Assembly: GCA_026008535.1 (NCBI GenBank) | Contig: BRKX01000009.1 | Location: forward strand, 34,361,001 to 34,425,000 | Source of the DNA: Perilla frutescens | Lineage: Eukaryota > Streptophyta > Magnoliopsida > Lamiales > Lamiaceae | DNA: 64,000 nucleotides | Direction: 5' to 3' | Shown here: piece by piece, positions 24,606 to 37,117 of the stretch | How positions within the stretch are numbered: position 1 is the stretch's first letter | Layout: each line of letters opens with the position of its first letter | The notes under the pieces: generated by a model | The model's database searches: none | Told to the model about the DNA's origin: nothing | Seen by the model: the letters and a program-made list of their open reading frames with translations, nothing else | Program-made: the position numbers and the translations under genes

Positions 24606-24983
24606 AAAGTTCAGCACTAAGCATGTCTATTGAATATCTATCATATTTATCTACTATTTTTGACCCTAATACTCTGTTAATGTATTTTAGCTCTTCCAAG
24701 TTCATTTTTGTCTGTCGTATGCATTTTCCTCTATGATTCATCTGTCTCAAGTGGCAGCTCGCAAAAAATTCCGAATCTGTGGAGATTTTCGCCTCAGTCA
24801 GAGACTGGCTCTCTCTCTTACTGTGAAGCTCCGACTTAGGCTTCCGATCGATAAGCCAAAATAAAAAGATAAGTTCCTCAATTTTTATCCATCTCGTCAA
24901 AGAAAAAGTTCACATCTATTGAGTATTTATCATATTTATTTACTATTTTTGACCCTAATACTCTGTCATTGTATTTTAATGTT
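24606..24983. repeat. Direct repeat pair of ~80 bp
   Basis: Copies at 24606-24690 and 24902-24983 share AAAAAGTTCA, then a TATTGA.TAT.TATCATATTTAT block, then CTACTATTTTTGACCCTAAT-like and ACTCTGT sequence. Between them is a more GC-rich stretch (24710-24870) without a convincing frame. Confidence 0.6.
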
Positions 24984-27086
24984 AATGAGTGATAGTTATG
25001 CTCTGTATTTTTATGTGAAGGAGCTACAGAGTCTTCCCAATTATCCAAAAACAGATAAGTTACTGAATTTTAAAATATATAAAAAACAGATTTATTTCAA
25101 TTAATATATATATTGTATTCTCACATAAAAGTAGATTTTAATACAGAATTTTAACTTTCATTTAACTTGAAATTGCAGATCATGAACACAGTTGAACGGG
25201 TGTAAGGAGATACTTGAAACACACATTTAATTCAAGTGGTATAAATTATTAAATGCAGCTACTAAAGGTATCAATCTTTCCATTTTTTTTATGAAGAGCA
25301 TCTTGTATGTTTATGTTTTTACTTCTGTTTTCTTCACCATGCAAAAAAGCTATAATATCTTTTGCTTGAATGAGAACATACATGTATGCTTTCATACCTG
25401 GTACTGATTCTGACATACGAAGTTGTTTAATTTGTTCTTCTCTTTCATAAGAAAACCGATGCTCTCTCTCTGTTTTTCATGTTTGCAGTGGTTACAAATG
25501 TCCTGTATTGTGATATTTGAATTTTTTAAATTCACTGTATTTTTGAATTCTAATATAACTGGCAGTTTTAAAAATTTTCCCACTGCCCACTACCATGATC
25601 ATTTTTACAGATTTTAGTTTATTTATTAATAATGCTTTTCCCTAATTTAATTTATTTTTTTAACTGCGAATTTTATTAACTTGTTTAAATATTTTTACAT
25701 TGTTAATATATTTCCCTTGTTTAATTAATTTTTTGCATTTTTAATATAATTTTAACTGTTTTTCTACTTAAAATAAAAATTAAATATATTACTTATTTAA
25801 TATACGTATATGTTTGTATTTATAATTAATTATCCTTTTCTTTTGTTCTATGTAATACACTATTAATTTACTGTTTAAAGTGACATTTATTCATTGCATA
25901 AATTTGTTATAATAATGAATTATCATTAGATGTATACTTCAATGTATGTTTGAACGCATGTTTGATATGTTGTTTAATTTATAAATGCTTCATTATTACT
26001 GTTCATGCTTAATGTTAATGTTAGTGTTATTTAATTGAATTTAATACATCTGTTCATGTGATGAAAAAAATATGTTAATGTTATTTAATTTAATTTACTT
26101 TTCCTGTATTTTTTTAATTCAGTTTACTGTTCCTATTATTAAAATCTGTTAATGTTGTTTAATTTTATTTAATGTTTTTGTAAATTTTTTATATGCTTTA
26201 ATGTTTCATAATTTATTTGTATAATATTATTTAGTTTAAATTATATGCATGGTTGTATGGTTTGATATGTGCTTTTATATATCAGATCTGTGTGATCTGT
26301 GACTGTTCTTTTTTAGAATAGTCTCTGTAAAATCTCTCGGGCAGAGATTTTGGTCTGGGTCATAGTGTTTAACCCGATTGGGCCATGGACTTTGTGTGAC
26401 CCCCTGCGCCCCCGTTCAAACGGGTGATTGTGAACTGGGAAATCCACTTACTCTTAAATGGTTCTTGAACGGTTAATAATCTCTGATCCAGATCTTTCGT
26501 AGTGATTGAGTTGATATGTCATTATTCTTTAATATGTTATTTGTTGTTGTGGTTTATTAAACTATTAAACTATCACATATTTAAATTACATTTTATGTTT
26601 AAATTTAATTAAACTAATCTGTTAATTATGTTGTATTTATGAGTTTCATGTTATATATATGCTTGGAGGTTTGCAGAAAAAACTTTAAATTTAATTAGAC
26701 TAATCTGTTAATTATGTTTTATTTATGAGTTTCATGTTTTATATGTTCTTGGATATTTGCAGACAAACTATTTGTGATATATACATACCGATTGTACAAT
26801 ATTTCTTAAAACTACTTAAACCCCATGAATAATTTAAACCAAAAGCAATACTTGAAAAAATAATGTCCAATGCAAAAGAAATCAAAACGTAAAAGTTTAA
26901 CCACAGAAAAATCTAAATAAACCGAACATAAACGCTAACATGAATAAATAATGTCAAATACTCTCAAATATCTGCAAAACTATATAAAAAAATAAATTGT
27001 TCATGTACTCAAAGCATTAAAAAATTTAATCTAAACCCCTCCAATTCTTCAATTCCCAGAACATTCTTCATCATTTTTCCTTCAAC
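24984..27086. other. AT-rich interior of the Helitron with no gene found
   Basis: No exon could be supported. A GC-richer island at about 26320-26490 contains a perfect hairpin CCCGTT-CA-AACGGG (26411-26424). Open frames at 25392-25617 have no recognisable content. Confidence 0.4.
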
Positions 27087-30000
27087 TCACATTTTATCCT
27101 TCTTCAGCAATCTTTTGTTTCGCTTGTGGGTAGTGGATGAGAACTCATCAATTAATTTTCTCTTCACATTTTCATCATCCATAACATTGACTGCGTTTGA
27201 GGTGATCTTTTTTGGTGTGAGTAATGAGTCTCTTATCAAATTATCCTGAAACAACAAATAAATAAAATGAATTAAATAAACTTTATAATATGTTCTTTAA
27301 AAATATAAATAATTTATGTATAAAATTATACCTCAGCTGCACTTTCATCAATCTGCTCCTTCCCTTTTTTTGATTTGGATGATGATTCCTAAAAAATTCA
27401 TACGATTTTAGGTAAAGATTTCATATTTGCTAACTAATTTTTTTTTATTAAAATTTGCACCTAATTTAGTGGAGTTGCTCCAACTATACTATCCTCACAT
27501 GCAACTTTAATAACATTGAAAGGTCCCATATAATTCATCACTTGCTCCGGCAGGACAATTATAGTAAAAAGACCTTTCTTATTTGTTATGCCTTCAACTT
27601 CAGGTGGAAGTATATCAAGTATTTCATCCTATAAAAAAACAGTAAATTAATTTATATTTCTAAAAATTTAAATATTCATGATAATCTGACTGAAATACCT
27701 CTGTTGATTTTTGTCCAAGTAATTCTATGCATTGCATATCCCACAGCAGAAATGTTGTACTCGCAGTACAATCACTCACTTCAAGAGTCAGTTTGTATCT
27801 ATGTTTTACAAAAAAATTAGTGATTTAATTTTGTTAGATAAAAATTAAATGAAATACAGAAATTATAAATTAATTAATAACCTTGTTTTTCCACATATAT
27901 CAAAAGATTGACATTGTTCACAAAAAAAATTTAGTTCATCATGTGGCTCTAATTCCTTCCGACATTCCTTGCATGCAAGGTATGAAATGCCACTAATGTC
28001 TTAAATAGAGTTCACAGTAGCAAACACTGTGAACTCCCCACTCTGAATTTTACAAAAATTTTGTTATTTTGCAAGATAAATAATTTATTTTCAATTAAAA
28101 AAAATTATAACAAATTTTTTATACCTGCCCATCTCCTAGTATTTGCTTTATTGTTTTGCTGATAGGCTCACAACAAACTGATTGAACAATTGATTTTGAA
28201 GATGATGAACCAATCTGAAAAAAAATATCTATAAGTATTATTTTCATCATCTTCAAAATCAATTGTTCGATCATTTCTGCTCCATTTATTGAAGTTGATG
28301 CTTTCTCCTATTCAATAAAAAGGATTTGTTATAAAATTTAAAAGTATTTTGATTTTAAAATTAATATAGTATGTGTTTTAATATTTTTGCACCTCAATCG
28401 AAACATTTTCTCCACAAACTTTCTGGATAATTTCTCTCTCAGTACAAATCCTTGCTACACTGTAAGAACCTGTGTAATTTCTTGTCTGCCCTGGCTGAAC
28501 ACTAACATTGAACAGAGCCTTTTTTTTAGCTAATTGTTCAATGCCTGATAGAATTCCCTCAACACTTCGACCCTATAAAAAAAATTAAATTAGCATTTTA
28601 TCTTGTTTAATATTAAAAAATTTAAAATTAATGTTTACCACACTCAATTCTGAGGCTGTTTTTCCAATTAGTGCTACACTTTCCTTATCCCATAGTAGGA
28701 AAGTTGTAGTTCCAATGTCATCCACAACCCTAACAGTTAGCTTGTACCTGTAATTTAAAACAATAATTATTATAATTTTTTTAAAACTGTTTAATATTTA
28801 TTTGAATGTGATTTACCTCAGTTTTCCTGAAATGTCAAAAGACTGACATTTTTCACAGAAAAATTGATTTCCACTTGCTCTAATCTTTTTCTGACATCGT
28901 TTGCAAGCTAAGTAGGACCAATCTCCAATGGTCTCTACACAAAGTATGGTTGCAAATACCCAAAAATTGCCAATCTAATTACAATTACAAATACGTTAAA
29001 TATATTTTAAATATAAAAAAAATTATTGTTATTCCATTTATTTAACATACATTTCCATCCGTCATGATTTCAGATATTGTTTTTATCTCAAAATCACCAT
29101 CTCTAATTTCATCATTTAATGACCTTGTTGATGATGATGTTAGTGTAGAAATAGTTGTGGATCTCACTTTTCCATTAGTTAGATAACTGGAAAATTTATA
29201 TAATAATTAGTAAATATTAAAATTAATAACACCTGCGTAATTAACATATACAGTTCTTAATATATTAAATTAAGATAAGATACCTATTACAGAATTCTGA
29301 AATCTCTGAAATGTTGTAATCTGTGACAATCTTTGTAATATTGAACAAAGATGAAATTCTGACATCACCTATTGCAATATTAAAATAATCAGAATCATAA
29401 ACATAATTTAAATTTATATAAAATAAAATTTTCTTACCCCTGTATATATTGGGTCTACAAAACTGCAGAATAAACACCACAGGAGCTTTAGGTTCAGAAT
29501 TCAAAAAATTTATCATGTCATCTGCATAGTTCTCCCAAAGTGTAGCATTAATCGTATTTCCACTGCAAACATTGAAAATAAATTACTATTTATGTTATGT
29601 ATATATTTCAGTTAATGCATAATTACATAACAATCAAAAGAAATTTATTTTTTCAGAATAACCAGTAATTGTATATGCAAACATTTAAAAGGAATTAATA
29701 TTTATGTTATGTATAATATTTTAGTTAATGCATAATAATTACATAATAGTTAAATAAATTACAGAATCAATGTATATATTACAGTTAATGTATAATTATA
29801 TAACAATTACATAAATTATAGAATCAAAACAAATTTATTTTTCAGAATTAAAATAAATTATAGAATCAATTATATAGACGTTAAGGCATAATTACATAAC
29901 AATTAAATAAATACAGAATAAAAAAAATTATTTTTCAGAAATAGCAGTAATCATATGTTATGTATATATTTCAGTTAATGCATAATTACATAAAAATTAA

Positions 30001-30799
30001 ATAAATTATAGAATCAATGTATATATTTCAGTTAATGCATAATTACATAACAATTTAATAAATTACAGAATCAAAACAAATAGGGTTCAGTTAATGCATA
30101 ATTGATTTTTTCAGAATCAAAACAAATATATTAATCACTTACTCTAAATCTTCCAGCACCAAGTCCATCAACTTCGTCAACTTCCCATTAATTTCTCTTG
30201 TAAGTGGTCTATAGGTAGAAACTATAGTTCCAATTACATCTGCCAAAAATAATTTAAAAAATTTATTAGATGTTTATAAAGATTAAGTTTCTGAATCATG
30301 TTTGTATGCCTGCAAAATTCTTACCAAACATTGCTGCATCTCCAATGTTTTCCATATTTTCAACATCCACGAACGACTTTATCTCATATAAATGATGCGG
30401 AAAACCTTCGTGGAATACCTCAAAAATTCTAGTCTGGTTAAAGATAATTATCTTATAAAGCGACGCTGTTGTCTTGTATTTCATGACATTTATTTCGATT
30501 ACAAAATCGATAAGAGCATAAACATTGCCTTCAATTAGGCGATGTTTAAACTTTTCAACATTTGCTTTCGGAATAGTTACATGAATACGTACACCCTACA
30601 AAAAAAAATCGTGCATGTTATAAATTGATAAAAGTAAAAAAATAAAGACTTTAAATAAATACGTTACCTCTCGATCATGGAATATGCATTCCATACTAAA
30701 TGAATTTGTGTTTTCGTAGCATCGTATGAGGCGTAATTCTAGACCAAACGTGCACTTTCCGGGTTTCAACATCTGTACAGTTCCAAATACTGGAGCCAT
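27087..30799 (-). CDS. RPA70-like single-strand DNA-binding protein gene with duplicated C-terminal module
   Basis: Replication protein A large subunit binds single-stranded DNA; plant Helitrons often carry such genes. A 15-exon model holds one frame with GT-AG introns: 30799-30668, 30595-30325, 30239-30143, 29562-29438, 29368-29284, 29186-29051, 28974-28817, 28747-28639, 28572-28393, 28307-28125, 28042-27882, 27798-27699, 27628-27461, 27388-27332, 27245-27087 (707 codons including stop). Exons 1-2 give an N-terminal OB fold starting MAPVFGTVQMLKPGK. Exons 3-5 give a second OB fold (TINATLWENYA). Exons 7-9 give the zinc-ribbon OB fold (C306, C309, C322, C325; then TTTFLLWDKES). Exons 10-13 repeat exons 6-9, including CKEC/CEQC and TTTFLLWDMQC. 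The last exons give a basic tail (KRNKRLLKKDKM). The second module has TAA at 28003-28001 (codon 506) and TAG at its end (codon 635). Translation would therefore stop at 505 residues, after the first complete set of OB folds. A TATA box lies about 110 bases upstream. Confidence 0.8.
29585..30110. repeat. Minisatellite in intron 3 of the RPA-like gene
   Basis: The phrase CAGTTAATGCATAATTACAT and the following ACAATTAAATAAATTACAGAA recur about six or seven times with drift inside the intron 30142-29563. Confidence 0.7.
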
Positions 30800-30908
30800 A
30801 TCTGGAAAAAAATATTGCCGCAAGAAAAATGGAGAGTTTTTTATATTTTGAGAGGAAATGAAGTGAACTTTCGATAATTGTGTGGATTGTAATTGTAAAC
30901 TTTACTGT

Positions 30909-30915
30909 TTATACA
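30909..30915 (-). promoter_or_regulatory. TATA box of the RPA-like gene
   Basis: TATAAAC on the minus strand, about 110 bases before the chosen ATG at 30799. It is supported only by sequence and spacing. Confidence 0.35.
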
Positions 30916-31109
30916 TCACTTTGCAATGTTAAAAGTAGTGGGTGGTACAAAGTGGAGTATAACTTCCATGCAGTGGGCAGTTTTATTTAAATTTCTGAAA
31001 TGTATTTTTATGTTTCGTGCACTTAATAAAGTTAAATCACAAACTATAAATTTGAATTATAATTATTTATATATTATACAAACAGATTCTGAAATGCAAG
31101 TTTTTTTTT

Positions 31110-31330
31110 ATTAAAAAAATTAACTTATACAAATTGAAAAAAACATGTACTACACGATCCCACTTTCAAAGTAGTTGACTATTAAAAAATATTTAAATAA
31201 TATTTTAACTGAATATTACAAAAATTAACGTTTTACAAATTGAAAAAAAAAACACGTACTACACAATCCACTTTGACAGTTGTTCAGTATTAAAAAATAT
31301 TTAAATAATATTTTAATTGAATAATACAAT
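31110..31330. repeat. Two tandem copies of a ~110-bp unit
   Basis: AATTAAC..TTATACAAATTG, ACGTACTACACAATCC-like and CACTTT..AGT..T words, and then TATTAAAAAATATTTAAATA, occur in order at about 31115-31222 and again at 31223-31330. Confidence 0.75.
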
Positions 31331-31877
31331 TAAATTTAATGACCTCATTTGAAATTTTATTACAAAATTGCCATCAAATCAATTTCAATTGAAAACCTAT
31401 AGATATGCACCATTAAAAAATTGTGTAATTAGTACGAGTTCCTAATCATAACACGGAGATTGGATAAAAATAATTAACTACTGATCCATTCTGATGAGAT
31501 CTAAGCTTTTCTATCACTTGAGGCACACAAATTAAAGTATGGGACTAGTCAGTGTCGTCAGCTTCACTACCAGTTGTCTAAAATTGACGGGAGGAAAATA
31601 AAAGGTAAAATTTTTGACATGCATTAATTATATTCGTGTGGATAAGACTAGTAATATGCCTAGTTTGAAATATTAGAAAATTCAGCAAATTACTGCTCTT
31701 TTTCTGCTCTACAAAATACAAATTTGACACGCCTTTTGTTTATTCTTTTGGATTTTCTCTCTTTATTTTATGTAAATTGTGTGATACACAGATAATAGAA
31801 CAAACTAAATCTCATCTTGTCTCGTTGTATACTTTAAATAAAAATTTAATTATCATCTCTCCAATGTATTGCAGAAA

Positions 31878-31911
<34 letters not shown>
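31878..31911. repeat. (ATT)n microsatellite
   Basis: About eleven ATT units. Confidence 0.95.
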
Positions 31912-31912
<1 letters not shown>

Positions 31913-32135
31913 TTCTACCTTCAATAAATGCTATCGTTTGAAATTGAAAATTCCTTTGGGTGCTTTGGAAATTTTTGGTTTATACTAATTCCTTTATGGG
32001 AAGGGGCGATTGACAAACGTCCCTTATCATTGCCAGATGATTTCCATAAAAGAAGTAATATTTATAGAAATACTATCTATCACATGCATAAATGAGTATT
32101 TATACATTTTCGTGGAAATAATTAGATTATAGAGA

Positions 32136-33787
32136 TGGGAAATGATTGAATGAAATCGTGTATTGCGGTACTGTATTCTTTATTGTACAATTAATTTTTT
32201 TTTCTTTGGTTTCAGTTTATTTTGTTTAATTAGTTTAATTGTACACTTATTATTAGAGATTCATCCTTCCAAATCAAAGTTTATTATAATTTTTTACTAT
32301 TGAATTTTTAAAATAATCAATTAATAACTATAAATTAAAAATTAAATACTAAAAATTAATTTATAATAAATCCTAATTTAGTGAGATAAAGTGATAAAAC
32401 CTAAATAAGTAGTGAAAATTAAATTAAAACATAAAAAAATGTAATTGAAGAAAAAGCTAAAAAAATTTATTTGTGCAATAGGGAATTCAAGAAGGAAAAA
32501 AAAATAGACGATTTCATTCAGGAAACGAAACAAAATTGGCTACATATTTATTAGAAAAACTCATTTGCAATTCTGATCATTATGCCCACCAAAAATGGAA
32601 CAGTACTTTAGATAATGAAGAATTTATGAATTTTTTTTAAAAAAAAAAACAATAACAAACATTATTTATATATAAGATCACATTAATTCCAAGCATAATC
32701 GGATCGAGTTCCATATGACTTAATAAATTCGTAGATTTTGGACGGAGAGGGAAAGACACGTTAGTTTCAAGAAAAATCTCATCAACTTAAACCTATATAT
32801 AATTTAATAGAAGCTTACAAAACTCATTAATCATTTCATATAAAAAAATCAAGATTTGTATGAAAAAACACAAAAATTTAACAATAAAATATTCCAGTCA
32901 CCAAACATATGGATCGGAAAGTACTACGGGCTCACTCATTAATAACTTAGGTACGTACAATTGTTCCTTTTAGTGGTGAACTGTTCATGTATAAAATAGA
33001 AAATGTCTTGAATTTTAGTCTGCTCCCCCAACTTATTAAAAAAGAAGACCAACTTGTGTGGATTTCATTAAAAAAATTATGATGATTTCAAAAAGTTACA
33101 CCTAAAACTATGATAAAATATGAATAATATACAAAATTGATCAATAATACCTAAGAAATTAACTCATCACATATAATTTCAAAAAAAATTATTATTATGA
33201 AAAGTTAATGAGAAATTTTTGATTCTGTTCGTTGCCGCATGCCACCACAGATCTATGGCGCCTCTTACGCGTGCAGCAACCGCATAAAAATTTGAGCAGA
33301 TTGGGAATATCCAAATTATCATGTGGAATACAATTGCTAATTGTACATATATTCTTCATTAACTTATTCATTTATTCTCAGTTACATTTACTTAATTACT
33401 TGTCAACTGCATTTTCAATTTTTCTAGGAATAAACAATTTCCTAAAGACTGAAAACTCATGCAGATACAGCCAAATTGACCCACCTAGAATTTTAGTTAG
33501 TAAAAGATTCCCCATCTTTCACCCATCGATGCTTATTATTCTGCCAATGCTTTTACATATGAATGTATCAAAGTAAATTATTTTTTTGCGTGGAAATTGT
33601 AAACCCATCTTTCACTATTCATCTATTAAAAATAAGTGGTCAGGATTAAATCCAATTTAAGATGATATTTTTGTAATATTTAACTTATTCTATAAAGGCA
33701 AAGTTATTTATATAATTTAGTAATTCTAATTAGGGTTTGGAATTTATTATTTCCTTCTCCATTCGCCCTTCATTCTCCTGTAATTAG

Positions 33788-33827
<40 letters not shown>

Positions 33828-34396
33828 CCACCACCGTCGCCATCATCGCCCTTCCATCCACAAGTGGATATCCAACGGCAGTAGAAATAATTACTCTGTA
33901 TCGTCTATCTCTCTCTCTACCGCAACCATTACTTCCCCTCCCACCCATATGAGGAAATCCAATAACTGGGTGATGAAGATCTGAATAAAAGGAAAAACGT
34001 TGATGATTGAAGCTTGTCCGGAAATCCAACAACAATAACGACAATGAAGATCTGAATAAGTGGAATAATATAGGCGATTAAAGCTCATTTGGACTGTGTT
34101 TTTTGAATTTTGGATCCTCTCACACAATCACGATCAATTTGATTATTTTTTTCTGATTTCTCTGTGTGTGCCATCATTGTTTAATATTTCATTTTTTGTA
34201 GATTTGATGTATTCCACATGTATTTTTTATGAGATTTAGAGATCTTCTGAAATTTTTTTGAGCTTTTTTTGTCGTGTCTATGTGAATCTTCAGCAATGAT
34301 GTTTTTGTTGATGTTTATGTTTTCAAATTTAAAGTTGATCAATTGTTCATCAGAAAAATAGTATATATATTTTTTGGTATTTTTGTTCACGTTATA
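32136..34396. other. Spacer with (CT)n and leader-like sequence
   Basis: Mostly AT-rich with no supported gene. At 33725-33880 there is TTAGGGTTTGG, a (CT)n run at 33790-33822 and CACCACCACCACCGTCGCC. This resembles the leader and first codons of a plant gene, but no open frame or exon continues from it. The frame at 33232-33576 is judged to be chance. Confidence 0.4.
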
Positions 34397-34401
34397 AGAT
34401 G

Positions 34402-34685
34402 TGTAGCAACCCACTTCTACGTGATTTAAATTATTTAATTATTTAATTGCTTTAAATTTGAGTTTTAATTTATTTGGTAATGCTCGGTAAAATTAAATGG
34501 ACTTGATGGAGTTCGACATTGCGCCCCTAGATACGAACTAAATTTGCTTAATTGGATCTTATTTATTAGGTGTAAATTAATAGGTTTAGTGTGATTTTTG
34601 TTTCACACAAATATATACATATATAATCATAAATAAAATATTATTTATTCATTCATATAATAGATAAAAACATTATGTGCATAAG

Positions 34686-34725
<40 letters not shown>

Positions 34726-36455
34726 GAATGGATTTATTCTCATCTCACCTCAACCATACGTGTCATTACATAGAATTAGCAAGGTGATGTGGCATGAGTT
34801 TAGATAAGCAATTGATGACTCATCCTCTAATATAATTATGGAATATAAAGTATGAATACAATTGTTCAAATTGGATATTCTGCTTCGGTTTAAGTTTCTC
34901 TCTCAAAATACATATATTCAAAGAAAAGAAAATCTAATAAATATATATATATACACTAGAATTAATTGAATCGCATCTTCTAGTTCAAGGTAAATTTTGA
35001 TATGGTGATTTTTTATTTATTTAAAGCACATACATCAATTATAACATGCCATTATTTTTCACACAAGAATTTATATGCTTAGGAATTCATTCTAATTCAT
35101 TAGTATTATTGTATCATTTAAGTTAGTTCCTCGGCCCTTTCTATTACAATTATTGAACTAATTTTTTTTTTTACAAATATTATGTTTGAATTCTTATTAA
35201 AACTTCTTATATTTGTTTAAATCACAAATATTTAAATATTTAGCTTTAGTCATGTGGAGTTCAAAATTATATTAATTCTAAAGTAAGTTTAATGATTTCC
35301 TTAATTTTAATATAGTTCATCTTGTTTTGAAACTTCTAGTTAGTTGTTAGCCCATAATAGTTTCGTATATCCATTTGGCTCATAATTTACTAAATATAGG
35401 AGTTTTCTAAATTGTTATTGGATAATTTCAAAATTTATTAGTCTGGAATTGGTATTTAGGTTTAAACTTAATTGTTTAAATTTAATATTTTATGCCAAAA
35501 TGTTACAAATTATGTTTTAGTTCAGTTTATTAATTTATTTAGTTAATATTGAATAGAATGACCCTTAAGTGATTTTTTTTTTATTTTACTGATTAGGTAC
35601 GGCGCAATTAGGACCCTCGTCCACTTTGTGATTATCTACTCAATTTTTACGTGATCACTATTATCAGGTGGGTGAAATTATTATATTTGAAATAAAAGTA
35701 TATGTTATATGCTTTTTCAGACAGAAATATTTTAAATCCAACTTGAATTATCGTGGATGGAATATGGATAGCGTTTTTTACGCATCAGATCAAAATAGAG
35801 TTTCGTACGCACAGAAGCATTTTGTACACACCATAATATGTCCTATGCATAATTCAAGATGCATTCTAGAATCAGAAGAAGAGTACCCTAAATTCATTAT
35901 TCATGCGATTTATTTCAGTTGGATAAATAGAAAGAAATGTTCATGATCCCCCACCAATGAGTATGTTTTAAGAATGCTCACCCCACATTTTTAAAATATT
36001 TTCAGATCAGTGAGTTGGGAGCAGCGCGAGGAAAATGGGGGTGAACTTTCTCAAAATATTTCCGTTACTTGACCTTAACTTTTGCACTTGTTTCTGAAAG
36101 TAAATTATTTTGAATTTAGTATTTTGTATTTGTTAATGCTGTTTGGACTAATTTAATGTAGTGGTTGAATATTATGGTTTTATTAATAGTAGGAGTGTGA
36201 ATTTTATATTTTAGAACTTATGAGTTACTTTTTAAAATAAATTTGATATTTATGAAATGCAGGTACTTTGTTCTGAGTACATATATTTTTGAAAAATATA
36301 TATTTTGTGTTCTATTTTCTTCTTAGGATTTCCAGCATGATAATTTTAGAAAAATGAAAAAAAATTATTACTTGAACTATTATTATTGGTAATCATTTTC
36401 CGCTTTAAAGAATAGAAAGAGTAACACTTTAAATTATAAAATTTAGGGTGTTACA
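34402..36455 (-). mobile_element. Solo LTR of a gypsy-type element
   Basis: The element starts TGTAGCAACCC and ends GGGTGTTACA on the plus strand; read on the minus strand it starts TGTAACACCC, a common plant gypsy LTR start. It is flanked by a perfect 5-bp target duplication AGATG (34397-34401 and 36456-36460). No internal coding, primer site or second LTR lies between, so it is the product of LTR-LTR recombination. It carries a (TA)n(TG)n microsatellite at 34687-34726. Open frames inside it (34181-34414, 35668-35946) are not considered genes. Confidence 0.85.
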
Positions 36456-36460
36456 AGATG

Positions 36461-36935
36461 TTAGCATGATACGGTTTATCTATTAGCATCATTATATTTT
36501 TTTGTTAGCATTATGTTATTATTGTATATGCTAATATTTGTGCTAACGGATATTACCATGTATGCTAATTAAGTAAGATGTTTTTAGATGCTGATGTTGT
36601 GATATTATGATAACATGTACCAACTCCATATCTAATTATTTGGAAACTAAAATAGATATACTAAAATGTGAGTCTTCTATGAAGCCATTGAAAAATACGA
36701 GGCATATGTACATTTTTTTCTTCAGATAAAAGAATCTAGACTTTAATCGGCTAGCTAAATTGACTTGTATTTTTAGTTTTTGTTATAGTTTTTTTTTTGG
36801 TGTTATTTTGTACTTTTGGAGGATGACATCATTTTGGAAATGGATGTCGCACAAGTGGAGCCTTTGCAAAAACACATGGCGGATCCATTAATTTCTAAAA
36901 AATTTTATTAACCTTGTACTTTTAGTGTTTTAATC
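36461..36935. other. Spacer, possibly degraded retroelement interior
   Basis: AT-rich with ATGCTAAT-type low-complexity words. A short frame around 36815-36905 is of unknown meaning. Confidence 0.3.
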
Positions 36936-37117
36936 TTACAGGTTGCCAAAGATGTGCCACGTGTTATTGATGTTCCACCAGACTTATTCGTGGTTCCTAT
37001 GTCTATGCACCCCATGAAGTTGACGATTGAACTAAAAGAGATTGATGATCAGTTCGTGTTCATTTTCGATCCAGGCCGTTCGAATTCGAGGATGAATTCT
37101 TTTCAAGAGGAGAGGAA
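36936..37117 (+). pseudogene. C-terminal tail of a Ty3/gypsy polyprotein
   Basis: The frame reads PPDLFVVPMS, then DPGRSNSRMNSFQEERNDE. The RxNSFQEG-like ending next to a purine-rich tract (AAGAGGAGAGGAA at 37105-37117) is what precedes the 3' LTR in many plant gypsy elements. Everything upstream of this tail is missing or unrecognisable. Confidence 0.45.

Larger units (their letters stand above)
15263..32135 (-). mobile_element. Large Helitron carrying RepHel and an RPA-like gene (5' edge tentative)
   Basis: The 3' end (minus strand) is firm: hairpin CGCGC-AAC-GCGCG, then GGCCCTGTA and CTAG at 15266-15263, followed by T. RepHel lies just inside (20082-15676), then a mini-exon array, then an RPA70-like gene (30799-27087), all on the same strand. 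The best 5' terminus I can find is TCTCTATAATC preceded by A at 32135, which would give a 16.9-kb element. That edge rests only on a short motif. The RPA gene could instead belong to a second, nested element. Confidence 0.55.

Noticed and set aside
33232..33576. 114-codon open frame
   Set aside because: No recognisable motif, no promoter or splice context, and AT-rich composition typical of spacer.
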